The translations under genes and the position numbers were made by a program. DNA of 64,000 nucleotides from Aphis gossypii (lineage: Eukaryota > Arthropoda > Insecta > Hemiptera > Aphididae): the NCBI RefSeq assembly GCF_020184175.1, contig NC_065531.1:63566806-63630805 (forward strand), in the 5' to 3' direction. Under the pieces are notes generated by a model. That model was not told the origin of the DNA, searched no databases, and saw nothing but the letters and a program-made list of their open reading frames with translations. The first letter of the stretch is position 1. Every line of letters starts with the position of its first letter. This document shows positions 54,701 to 63,700 of this stretch, in pieces.

Positions 54701-57700
54701 ATACACTATAGATTAGGCTAGGTAGTAAGTCTCCATATAGTAAATACTAAATTAATGAAATAACTTTAAACTATTTTAAGCTTTGAAATAAAAAAAAAAA
54801 TTATCTGATAATTATTATAATATATTTTAAAATTTGATATAATTTGCACTAGTTTATAATAATATTAAAATAGTTTATGAATCATTTAATGAGTTATCGT
54901 CCATAAATTAATGAATATGTTATAGGTACTAAACAATTTTTCGATAATATAAAAAGTGTAGTATGTACTATGTACACACATTTTTTAATATAGGTAGTTG
55001 TGTACATAATTTTGTTCTGCAAACAGATAAATGTTAAAACAGCATAAATCTCATCTTAACGCATGAATATTTATACGGGTTGCTGACATACCCAAGTCAA
55101 CGTCTGAAACAACGTTATGATCCAAAAATTATAAGAAAATACAAGGTGTCTGATTACAAAATGATGAAATCTTTTGTTTGAAATGTAAATTAGCGTGAAT
55201 AACGAAATGTAGGCGAATAAAATGTGTCGTCGAGTTTTCATCGTCGTGTGTCCTTCGAACTAGAAAAGCGTGTACTAATTTAAATATTATACAACGACGT
55301 TTATGAGGGTTGAACGTGGAGAATTGTAAATAACAGTTATATAGTGCAGAACTATTTTTGTCTTCGCGTTAATGTCTAAAAAACCATGAATTCAAACGTC
55401 ATAATAGCGAAATTACATTTTTATGCAATTTCAAATGACTTAAGTTGGATAATATACATCTATATAATTATGCTATATAATTTATGATGTTGATTATTAT
55501 TCATTGTCTATACTATTGGTGCGGACGGTTAAACTCAAACTTTAAAACCAGATTGAGAACAACTATTAGTTTAATTACTTAATTATATTGTATTTATTTA
55601 CTTTAATAAAATATTATTTAGAATAAATAAATATGATGGTTTTAAACTTGTAACAGACAACGCACGTACTGCAAAATCTAAAATACAAATTTGAACTAAA
55701 AGAAAACTAACTGTAATACGTTTATGAAATGATACGAGTACATTATCATAAAATAGTGTTTTGATTTTAAAATTTAAACAATTTACTGCAGCGTTGTCAT
55801 TTTAATGAATAAATCATGTACAGATATATTTTACTGTGTTTAAAACTGTATATTGTACGTCAGTACGTGTTATATGGTCACACGTCTCACTGTGTTTGTT
55901 TTTTATGCGTAAATAATACATAAAAATATAGTTGATTTAACATTTGAAAGTCTCAATTAATGTATCATTTGAACTTTGTTTTTTAGGTCTACGGCTGATG
56001 GGACTGTAATAAATTTTACTAACAATAAAATATTTAAAAAAAAATGATTTTATTTTAAATACAAAAATCGAATATGACACTAATATAATACATGGAATAC
56101 AACAAAAATTGTATTTAAAATAATATTAGAAATTACATTAGAAATGCCATTGTAAAAACAATATTAAATTAAAGGTAAGTTATTTTAAATTGATTTATTA
56201 TGGAATAACAAAATATACTAAACAAATAGGTAACCGTTAAAAAAATTGTATAAAATTAAATTACTTTATAATTATTAATTATTATTAAGTATACAAATAA
56301 TTTAAAATAAATTTAATAGCTTAATTATTTATACTCTATGATAAACAAATATTTTTGTTTTATGAAATTGTTTTATATAATTATGAACAATAAAATGCAA
56401 TTTCTATTGAAAATAATAAAATTGATATTAATTTTGTAATTCAATAAAGTATTATTTTAGACCATAGTTAGATTTTTAAAATAGGAATTAAATGTTCTTT
56501 TATATCGCATCAGTATTGTTATTAAAATGATCACACCATACTTAACAGCTTTATTTTACTAAGGTATAAAGAGGAGGTCTCACTATGTCTGTTTTTGTTA
56601 ACATACTACCCGTGACTAGCTAAACGTCAAATAGTTAACATACTCCTAGTCAACATTTTAACAGCCTTTTGTCTTAACTTAAAATTTTTCGTAGATAACT
56701 TGTGTGGATTGGTACTTAATGGAAATTAAAAATCTAACCTTCAAAATATTTTTTTTTTAAAAAAACCGACTCAAGGAACAATCATATTAAACATACTTCA
56801 ATTTTCAGATTTTAATATTTTAGGAAAAATAGAAATTTACTCAAGGCAAACACGGTGAGACATCCTGTGCACACATGGGAAGTGTATTATAACATATTTT
56901 ATAAACGATGGATTTTATTATACATTGTGGAATATTATTATATTATTATCACAATATTTATGTCGTGGAAAATATATAGTATATACCGTTCACGAGGTGC
57001 ATAATTATTATGTATAATTATGTCATACGAAAAACCCGAGGATACACATAAATAATTAAGAACGTGCTGAAGACTGAAGTAGGAGTCTAAATATTATCAA
57101 GGTATTATTATCTATATTGTTACGGTACATCGGAAATACGTCTATAAATTATAACTTTTATAGGTATGTAAAATGCTGCTGCAGAACTTTCTGGCCTGAG
57201 ACGCTGATATTGAACATTTGATACCTAAATATAAATATTTATAAGATTACTTTGTTTAAATCAAGAAGCAGGGCGTTTATTATTTATTACCATTTTTTTG
57301 TTAACGACAGAATAAAACGAACGCTCGCCCATTTTAGACTTCATAAACGTTATTTAATCTTTACATGAATCAATCATTGAATAACTATAAAATATGTCGA
57401 ACAACCATATTTCGGTCGTACGCTATACACTTTAACCTATTTTTTTTTATTTAACGAAATCTCAGATTGCACACAGTAAAAAAAAAAAAATATTACAAAA
57501 TAAATATTCGTTTTTTATTAGCTTTTCTACGAAAAATCGAATGATTATTACGCGTACGTTTTAAATCAGTTGCGCTTATTATATATTTACATAATGTATT
57601 TTCATACCAGTAGGTACACCACATATATCTACATAATTTATTACTTGGTACTTATACACTCAATATTGTATTCATATCCGTGGGTGTACATGTTATATAA

Positions 57701-60700
57701 TATAATATTATATTGTTTGACGTAAAATTCCTGTAGCATATTGATGAGGTGGGTCATTTCAACAGGTTGCCAGTTTATTATGGTAATCTTACACTTAAAA
57801 TATAAATGATAATATATTTTTGTTTTTTTTTTTGCATTTGAATCTTAGTTAACGGTTTTAAAAGTATGTATTAAAATAGATAACTACTCATTAATTATAG
57901 CTTCAGAAAAAAACTTTTTTATGTCATGTTACTATATGAAAAGTATGTATTAATAAAAACAATGATATGTAATAAACTATAATATCTAATAATAATAATT
58001 TAAAAATAGACAGCGATATATTATTTATGTACAGTCTATTCATTTTTGACAGTGCATTATTTTTTACACTAAGTTATTTCTAATCTAAAAATAATTATAA
58101 GTAGTTTTTTTCTAGTTTTTTCTGTTTTTATTATATCTAGCTATATTATGTAGTGGTTTTAAATTATTAATATAACAATAAATATTAAATATTGAGACGT
58201 AAAAACGTATATAGGTATTATAAATACATAGGGTGATCTATTTGATGTATTACTCATTATTTTAGTTACCTAATACTAACTTTTGTAAATATTTCTTTTA
58301 CATAATTTTATAATTTTAAAGTTATTCAAAACAACGTTTTTAGAAAAAAAAACTATTTTTTTTAACAAATTTTATGTTTTTATTTTTACTCTTTTTAATG
58401 ACAACATATATATATGTTTAATTCATATTTCAAAGAAGAATATTGTTCCAAATATTTAAATTTATAAACATCAAATTTCAAAAAAGTAGTGTATTAGTTA
58501 TTCAATTCATTATTTAAACTTTAGATACCACTCCACTCCGCTCAACTAAACTTAAATACTTATAAATCATAAAAACTTCTCGTCCAAAATTCAATATTTA
58601 TATATTAATATACTTCAAAAAATATTCTTCTTTAGAATAAAGATGACATTAAAAATATGTTGTTGTTAAAAAAGTTAGATATTATTTTTGAGGTCATATT
58701 ATTGATATTAAAAATCAGAATAGTTACATAATATCAATTCTTATTAATAATATGGATATTTAATTATAAATTTACAAATCGTAAGTGTTAATAATTAATC
58801 TCTAACATTATATAGTTTGTGATGAGGGTAATTTTTACTACTAATTACACGATTTCGTTTGTTAATGAAACTCAATGGGAAAAGAAATATAATATATGCG
58901 AGTATATAATGTATAATATATACAATACTAATATAATATATATATATATATATATATAAATTATATAATAATATTATAGGTTTTTTTTTAAAGGTCACTT
59001 TACCAGCATTTCTTAAGATGGTAGGATACATTTCTTAGTATATCACAAATAAAAAATGTTAATAAAAGGTTCCATCGATATTTATCCATACATTTTATTA
59101 TTGGACTATAAGTAAATCAATGTAAAAAGAATTATATGTCAACAATAATGCAAGGAAATTTTAACTTTTGACGACGATCCATAACATTATATAGGTACGT
59201 TCTTAATAACACAAATTATGTATTTAATGCAATACCTAATCGAATATTTTTATAAAGTACGTAGTTAACTACAGTCAATACGTGTACTCATATTATTATA
59301 AAATCTGCGCTCATCTTACAAAATGTATGTGTTATATACTACTTTAAAATTCGAAGAACAAGCGCAACTGGAATAAAAATAACTTTACCGGAAACGAACT
59401 GTATTTGAAAGTACAACAGCGCAAACCGTCGTCGTTCTATCGCTTACCCTTAAATATGTCGATTAATTTTTACAACTTACGGGTCAATAGCCAACGCTCA
59501 TAATATAAAAGCTGTAAACACGATAAGAATGGCGCCACATATGCGACGTCGTTGATCCTTACAACACTGGTCATAGTATTATTATTTATTTAAATCCACA
59601 ACGAATAAATACATATTATGCTGATGATTCTTACGCCAACTTTCCATTTCAAATAAAAAAAACTTATCAATAATATTATCGTTTAGATTTTCAATGATGC
59701 GATTTTTTTTATATTTATTTATGTTTTATTGTTTTTTTTTTAACACGTTTTCATAATTTTCAAAATTTAATAGAAGTCAATAAAGCTTCTTAGTTAATTT
59801 AAAATTTTGATAGCTACTAAATCAATTTAATAAATATACTATTTAAATACATAAACGTTTCATATTTCATTCTAAATAATGAGTGAGTATAGCAAACGAG
59901 TTAACCGGCAAAAAAGCGAAAAAAAATTGTGAATTGAAAAATAGCGAATTAAAAATATCGAAATAAAAATAACGAAACTAAATTATAGCGAAAAATAATA
60001 CATCGAATGTACAGGGGAAAACTTTTGTTTTTATAATAAATAGTGAACAGGAAATAGGGGAAAAATATAAATAATAATATAATCTTTATAAGTCTGTAAT
60101 TATTATTATAACTCTAGGTAATATACGTATTATCGTCAATAGTGTTCACCATGTATACTATATGAACACCAAATAGTTTTGTATGATATTCGACGACGTG
60201 ACAATCAATTGTACTTATTATTCTAATTTGAATTATATTATTATAAATTTTATTATAACTTAACCCTACAAATATAATATTTTTATTTTGTGAATATTTT
60301 TCTATTATACTTTTATACTCATTAAAATAATATTTTTTCGTTACTTTTCTTTTCGATATTATGGCTTATAATCGACAAACAAAAATTATAATTTAAGAAT
60401 GACTTTTTCAGAAGACAGAAATCTTGTGTGGTTTAATAATATGAAATAATTTGTTGTGTCAATGTGTCAGTATATTTGTTTCAAATATTAAATATTATTT
60501 TACTCAATAGGTACTCACAGTTGCTCTGCACTAATCGACAGTTCACCAGAAACCAATTTTTCTATTTGATTGCTTTCGAGGTCTCTGGAAAAATAAGATT
60601 ATAATACAATAAGTGAATCGATAACTACTGATAATCGTAGTAAATTGATATAATTTAAGATACTTACACAATGTGAAGATGTTGTTCAGTCCTCAATAAA

Positions 60701-60742
60701 CTTAAGTTTGGTGGTTTCTTGATTCCGGTTCGAACGATTCCC
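29828..60742 (-). CDS. LGR1: Type A LGR (glycoprotein hormone receptor-like GPCR), 5'-partial, 10 exons
   Basis: Exons in transcript order: 60742-60668, 60584-60519, 48960-48892, 48793-48719, 48382-48265, 45561-45469, 45351-45228, 41401-41054, 36098-35870, 30761-29828. Their summed length of 2131 nt gives 709 residues plus stop with every split codon resolving sensibly. Residue numbers here start at the first whole codon. Domain order: leucine-rich repeats (about 1-134), hinge with CCAF (147-150) and PDAFNPCED (234-242), then TM1 (about 250-272) through TM7 ending in NPYLY (509-513). ERW at 350-352 replaces DRY, as in glycoprotein hormone receptors. SICLPMD in the second extracellular loop and FTDF in TM6 are type A LGR hallmarks, not the bursicon-receptor (type B) pattern. 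Known family role: plasma-membrane Gs-coupled receptor for GPA2/GPB5 in insects. That ligand assignment is inferred from family. The N-terminus lies outside the window. Confidence 0.95.
30136..30262 (-). repeat. Glycine-coding trinucleotide tract in the LGR1 tail
   Basis: On the plus strand this is a run dominated by CCG, CCC and CCT triplets. Read on the minus strand it gives glycine codons (GGC, GGG, GGA) interrupted by Tyr, Cys, Asp, Glu, Ala and Ser. It looks like expanded GGN simple repeats within the coding frame, after TM7. Such tracts are usually disordered and variable between alleles. Confidence 0.85.
32476..32980. repeat. Diverged direct repeat pair in an LGR1 intron
   Basis: Two copies in the same orientation, 32476-32550 and 32898-32980. 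Both start CCCAAAT and run through a GTGTGTTTA(C/T)ATTTAAC-like core to CTGGCATT and TAATTTGTCA. The second has a short extra segment in the middle. They may be the ends or internal units of a degraded repeat element filling roughly 32.3-33.0 kb. Confidence 0.65.
33030..33340. repeat. Repeat fragment related to the 21.3-kb repeat
   Basis: Contains CCATGGGAAAAACTTACTCA at 33190-33209, followed by GAAATCGGAATCAAAGATT. The 21.3-kb repeat has CCATGGGAAATTCGTACTCA followed by TCGATTAAAGATT. The shared order over about 50 bp suggests the same dispersed family. It lies in the intron between 30762 and 35869. Confidence 0.45.
35870..36098 (-). CDS. LGR1: LGR1 exon, TM3 and TM4
   Basis: Two hundred and twenty-nine bases with acceptor ATTATACAG and donor GTGAGAT, phase 1 in and phase 2 out. 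It begins IGCKVAGFLTVFSCMLSVFT, carrying the conserved Cys of the TM3 disulfide (residue 326). TM3 ends in ERW (350-352), followed by the second intracellular loop (YAIHLNRRLKLG) and TM4. It ends GYSKT in extracellular loop 2, and the split Ser codon continues into SICLPMD of the last exon. Confidence 0.97.
39002..39646 (+). mobile_element. Internally deleted hAT element in an LGR1 intron
   Basis: The left end reads CAGAGGCGGCCAAACGATCG. The right end, read on the minus strand, is GAGAAGTGGTTAAAC followed by TATTTTTGATAGAGATCTAC. The two ends resemble each other as diverged hAT terminal repeats. Flanking octamers ATGTACAC (38994-39001) and GTGTATAC (39647-39654) match at 6 of 8 positions, a possible decayed target duplication. 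Only the C-terminal part of a transposase remains, starting about 75 bp from the left end, so the central coding region has been lost. It lies antisense to LGR1 in the intron between 36099 and 41053. Confidence 0.7.
39078..39197 (+). pseudogene. hAT transposase C-terminal fragment, with stops
   Basis: The plus-strand frame starting GAA CCA GAA reads EPEYRATFSDDHLE, an in-frame TAG, then CLSFAVSNYFSDYN, a TAA, and finally MQCQI. The YRxxLSDxHLExxLR...NxxPDYxxL...MQCQ arrangement is the conserved C-terminus (dimerisation region) of hAT transposases of the Buster/ZBED/GTF2IRD2-like group. Two stops show it is dead. Recognition is from memory of the family pattern. Confidence 0.7.
41054..41401 (-). 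CDS. LGR1: LGR1 exon, hinge end, TM1 and TM2
   Basis: Three hundred and forty-eight bases with acceptor TTTTTTTATGCAG and donor GTAATC, phase 1 in and phase 1 out. It encodes the membrane-proximal box CYPEPDAFNPCEDLMGNW (residues 230-247), TM1 with GN (263-264), the first intracellular loop, TM2 with NLALADF (287-293), and extracellular loop 1 ending FNHAIFWQR. Sequons NVS (220) and NWT (246) lie just outside the membrane. The LALAD motif and the sodium-site Asp of TM2 are intact, so the receptor core looks functional. Confidence 0.97.
41402..45227 (-). other. LGR1: LGR1 intron in the hinge
   Basis: A 3826-bp phase 1 intron, GT at 45227-45226 and AG at 41403-41402. Very AT-rich, and nothing else was recognised inside. 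Confidence 0.88.
45228..45351 (-). CDS. LGR1: LGR1 exon, variable hinge segment
   Basis: One hundred and twenty-four bases following the CCAF exon after a 117-bp intron. It starts in phase 0 at acceptor ATTATTTAG (KLQQKMMHEC...) and ends in phase 1 at donor GTAAGAA (...DEMFHSG plus a split Asp). The sequence is polar and poorly conserved, as expected for the hinge, with one Cys (residue 175). Assignment rests on the exact phase match to both neighbours and on an in-frame stop in the intron just upstream that forces a splice at this point. Confidence 0.85.
45469..45561 (-). CDS. LGR1: LGR1 exon, N-terminal hinge (CCAF box)
   Basis: Ninety-three bases, phase 0 at both ends (31 codons), with acceptor TTTTTTTTATAG and donor GTAATAT. 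It reads NIKEAWLTYPYHCCAFHFPK and then a short polar stretch ending YANHE. The LTYPxHCCAF motif is the diagnostic cysteine pair at the LRR-to-hinge boundary in LGRs. In vertebrate relatives these cysteines form disulfides to the membrane-proximal hinge. Confidence 0.96.
45562..48264 (-). other. LGR1: LGR1 intron between the LRR and CCAF exons
   Basis: A 2703-bp phase 0 intron. It contains a short CA/TG-rich imperfect inverted stretch at about 46060-46095 and the possible coding remnant at 47114-47486. Confidence 0.9.
47114..47486 (-). pseudogene. Possible frameshifted coding remnant, unidentified
   Basis: A minus-strand frame stays open for 98 codons (47486-47190), long for DNA this AT-rich. 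A second frame continues directly from it (VKIKKHHRKKHELDEIFNRQ onward) to a TAA at 47116-47114 if one extra base near 47215 is skipped. Together about 120 residues with a hydrophobic middle and a basic C-terminus. I recognise no domain. It lies inside the LGR1 intron between 45562 and 48264 on the same strand, and the flanking exons join in phase without it. It may be a retrocopy or transposon fragment, or chance. Confidence 0.25.
48265..48382 (-). CDS. LGR1: LGR1 exon, last leucine-rich repeats before hinge
   Basis: One hundred and eighteen bases with acceptor TTTTTCCACAG and donor GTAAAAT. It enters in phase 2 and leaves in phase 0. It encodes 39 codons starting DLSETSIQNLPTAGLEELDV and ending FPSIYNFK. 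DLSxTxIxxLPxxGLExLxxL is the conserved C-terminal LRR signature of glycoprotein hormone receptors. The change from phase 2 to phase 0 marks the end of the uniform repeat-exon series. Confidence 0.95.
48383..48718 (-). other. LGR1: LGR1 intron between LRR exons, 336 bp
   Basis: Phase 2 intron, GT at 48718-48717 and AG at 48384-48383. No other feature seen. Confidence 0.92.
48719..48793 (-). CDS. LGR1: LGR1 exon, leucine-rich repeat
   Basis: Seventy-five bases with acceptor TTATTACAG and donor GTAAGTTT, phase 2 at both ends. The frame reads NLRGNRKLQKLDAQAFVGIK then SLRN and a split Leu. NxxLxxLxxxAFxGLxxLxxL is the classic LRR consensus. It joins directly to the DLSETSI repeat of the following exon. 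Confidence 0.95.
48892..48960 (-). CDS. LGR1: LGR1 exon, leucine-rich repeat
   Basis: Sixty-nine bases with acceptor TTTTTTTACAG and donor GTAAGTTT, phase 2 at both ends. It encodes QLNYNFINEVGPLTFKDAEIAT and a split Ile, one LRR unit of the FSHR/LGR type (N.I..V....F). A 98-bp intron separates it from the next repeat exon. Confidence 0.94.
58936..58958. repeat. AT microsatellite in an LGR1 intron
   Basis: Alternating AT run of 23 bases within the 11.6-kb intron. Confidence 0.9.
59911..60007. repeat. Degenerate short tandem array of (A/T)-rich CGAA units
   Basis: About seven spaced copies of GCGAA, TCGAA or ACGAA, each separated by 8-12 A/T-rich bases (AGCGAAAAAA, TAGCGAATTA, ATCGAAATAA, AACGAAACTA, TAGCGAAAAA, CATCGAAT). 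The near-regular period of 11-18 bases suggests a decayed minisatellite. It lies about 510 bp from the LRR exon at 60519 on the intron side. Confidence 0.5.
60519..60584 (-). CDS. LGR1: LGR1 exon, leucine-rich repeat
   Basis: Sixty-six bases between acceptor TTTTTCCAG and donor GTGAGTA, phase 2 at both ends. The frame reads DLESNQIEKLVSGELSISAEQ plus a split Leu. This is one canonical LRR unit (LxxNxIxxL). The exon is followed by an 11,558-bp intron before the next repeat. The LRR register continues without a gap across that intron, so no exon appears to be missing between them. Confidence 0.93.
60668..60742 (-). CDS. LGR1: LGR1 exon, leucine-rich repeat (first visible)
   Basis: Seventy-five bases with acceptor ATATAG and donor GTAAGTA, entering and leaving in phase 2. 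It encodes 24 whole codons beginning GIVRTGIKKPPNL and ending QHLHI, with a Val codon split onto the next exon. The PPNLSLLRTEQHLHIVDL pattern fits the end of one leucine-rich repeat and the start of the next. The acceptor lacks a strong pyrimidine tract, so this start is slightly less certain than the others. The 83-bp intron after it is very short. No exon that could precede it was recognised between here and the right edge of the window. Confidence 0.85.
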
Positions 60743-63700
60743 CTATATTTCCAAGTAAAATCATATTGTATTACTTATTTAATAAAACAATGGTCCATGA
60801 ATAATATATAATTTATAATTATAATATTATAAAAATATTGTAATGTTTTTTTTTATTATTGGAAAATATTTCTATAATAACTTACAACACAAAAAATCTA
60901 TGATGATTAAATTCTAACCTTAAAGTTAATCATGTATAAAATATTGATGATTGGAATTTAATTAAAATCGAAAAATTTCTCAATGTTGCGTATGCGTTGT
61001 AGGCAGGTGTTCGTTTATTCTACGAATATTTAGGTGTATTGAAAAGTTCAGGAAAATATTTTAAGAAATAAAAGAATATAAATTTTATAATAATGTTTGT
61101 TATTAAAAATAACTAAATAATAAGTAATTTAATGTTATAGAAATGTATATACATATCCACTAACAATTTTCTTTAAAAATGTATAATTACATTTTTTTTT
61201 AAATACACAAAAATTAATTGATACAAAGGAAAAAAGTGTTTTGCGTAATGTATTTATAGTATTGTAAAATTCACTGTTTGAGAGTTCAAAATGTTTTTAT
61301 TGGTGATTTCTTTCTGAAATTACTGTTGGATTCATACTGTTCGACAATAGTTTTAGTAACTAAGTAATTAATTTTTTTTTATTTTTCTATTTTTTAATCA
61401 ACGAAGTAATAATAAATAGGATTTCGAGATTAAATAGCTCGTAGATCTCTTTAAAATTATTAAATTAACGTATTCCTAAAAAAACATTAACGGAAACATA
61501 ACCAATAAAAATAAATAGGTATGTACCTATCAATTATATATTATGTTGCTATATTTTGAACAAAAATACTCAAAACTGGAAATTGAGTTTTCTCCGTTTT
61601 ATTTTTTGTTTTAAAAAAAGCTCTGAATTTTCAATTATGGAATGCAAAAAAAAAACTTTACGCTTTTTTTATGCAAGTTGATAATAATGATTAAAATATT
61701 ATAATAAAGTAAAAAGTATTTAATTAAGTTTCGCTAGAAATAAATATTTCTTCTTGGTTAATATTGTACAAATAATAGTTATGAGCAGATTGTATTTTAA
61801 AAAGTTCGTTTTTGTTACAAAAAATGTACATTCACATGACTTTTATAAGACTAATTTTAATTATATGATAATTAAAAGCTTTGAAATTTTTACACATCAC
61901 AATAATGATAATATGATATATACCATACTGAGTTATACACCTACACGTATATAATATATATATATACTAGGTGTTCAATAAGTTTAGAAACTGTTTGTTT
62001 AATTGTTCCATCGTTCATTTAGCGAGTACACACTAAAAATAAAACGATAGAAGTATACCCGCTCTCATTCCTCAATTAATATATTATTGAGTACTCAAGG
62101 AAACAAAATAAAATAAACAATCATATTCAAGTTGTAAAAACATTTGAATAGTTAACTGTAGTAAAATGTATTAAAAATATGTTTTTGTACCCATTACCTC
62201 AATTTTAAAGATTAGTTATTACTATTGTGTGAAATGTGTATACACATTAGTTGTGAATCATATAAATGAATGTCTTTCACATATCTATAATATTGAATAT
62301 AAGTGCAGTATACAATCATTACAATCACAATGAATTGGAAATAATTTAAACTTTTTAAAACTTTTTCTACAATATAAGTTGTATTGTTGAAGTTAAATTT
62401 GAGTAATTTTAAACGAAGTTACTTATACTTTATTCATATGTTTGAATTGGTCTCCATGTATATTGTATAAGTAATACGTGTTGTGTATTCAAAATAAGTC
62501 AAATACACGAAAAAAAACTAGTCTAAATAAATATTTATTAAAAAATAAAATGTTATAAATATTTTATTCAGATAATATAAATAAATTGTATTGATATATC
62601 ATTATATATTATGATATTTCACAAAAATATGTTTTCGAGTCGTCATTTCAATCTACAAAGACCGGAAAATCTAAACTCTGTTGTAAAATAAATTTCGAGT
62701 ATACATTGAGTTGATCACTGTCGGAGGAATATACATGGAATATTTTTGAGAGGTGACAAAATGTTTACCGATTATTATGAAATTATAAAAAGAACCATAT
62801 CGCAATTCAAGCGACATAATATTTAATGAAAAAACCTTAAACCTTAAACACTAACAAAATACAGTATTCAATATACATGTGGCATAATCCACAAAACTAC
62901 AAAAGTAGGTAATAAAGTAAAAAAGTTCATAAATTTATTTTTAATCAAAAGTATAAGATACTAACTATCAAAAATCGCTCTTATGTTAATATACTGAGAT
63001 GTAAGAAGTAAGATGAAACCTCTTTTGTTGAAAAACTACGCTTAGCAGAAATTATAGATACAAGTAATATTATGAGCTATTTATAATGTACCACAACTAT
63101 TAATATTAACTTGTTTTGATCAATAATAAAGATAAATATTTACAACTATGATTATTATATTACGGTAACGAAATAGAGAAAACCCATGACTGTATCTAAT
63201 AGGTGTCTTTCAAAATATAGCTCGACTACATTGTGATTATAAATTTCAACTATATAATTATAAAATTTGATAGTTGTGAATTTAATTTAAATAATTGCAC
63301 AAGGAAAAAAATTCTGAAGCAAAACGGTGTGTCAGTTTCTATAATTTGTTTTCTATTAGAAATATGGTTTGTTATATTTTTTCAATATTATATTTGGTTC
63401 AGAAAAGTTTGATAATTATAAATTATTAATCATTATTAATTTTACGTTTTAATATTTTATTATTATTTTTTTTTTTTAATATAACTTTTAAATGACTATA
63501 ATTAAATTTGTGTGTATATTTGCCTAAGTAGAAACCGGTATTGCATTCTTCCATGAATATTCCAGATTTTTTATTTATTTATATAAAATCAACGGGTCAA
63601 AGCCCTTTAACAAAAAAAAAAAAAATTACATATGAATTGGCACAATATGAAAACTAAAAGACAAGTGATAGGTAATAATAAAAGTAAAAATAACAAGAAA

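Larger units (their letters stand above)
48961..60518 (-). other. LGR1: LGR1 11.6-kb intron between LRR exons
   Basis: Phase 2 intron of 11,558 bp, GT at 60518-60517 and AG at 48962-48961. It is mostly AT-rich low-complexity DNA, with more complex unique patches near 55060-55340 and 59340-59570. It contains a poly-A tract near 49531, a TA run at 58936 and the CGAA array. No nested gene on either strand could be supported. Confidence 0.88.

Noticed and set aside
59480..59530. Possible 31-bp micro-exon on the minus strand between a TTTACAG and a GTAAGT
   Set aside because: The exons on either side of the intron join in phase and in LRR register without it, and adding 31 bases would break the frame.
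60880..60950. Possible upstream LRR exon on the minus strand ending at a GTAAGT donor near 60892 (RLEFNHHRFFV)
   Set aside because: The frame has an in-frame stop after only about a dozen codons upstream, the acceptor is poor, and the segment is too short for one repeat.
61965..61995. CTAGGTGTTCAATAAGTTT as a mariner terminal repeat
   Set aside because: Only one end was seen, with no inverted partner within the rest of the window. Kept as a note only.
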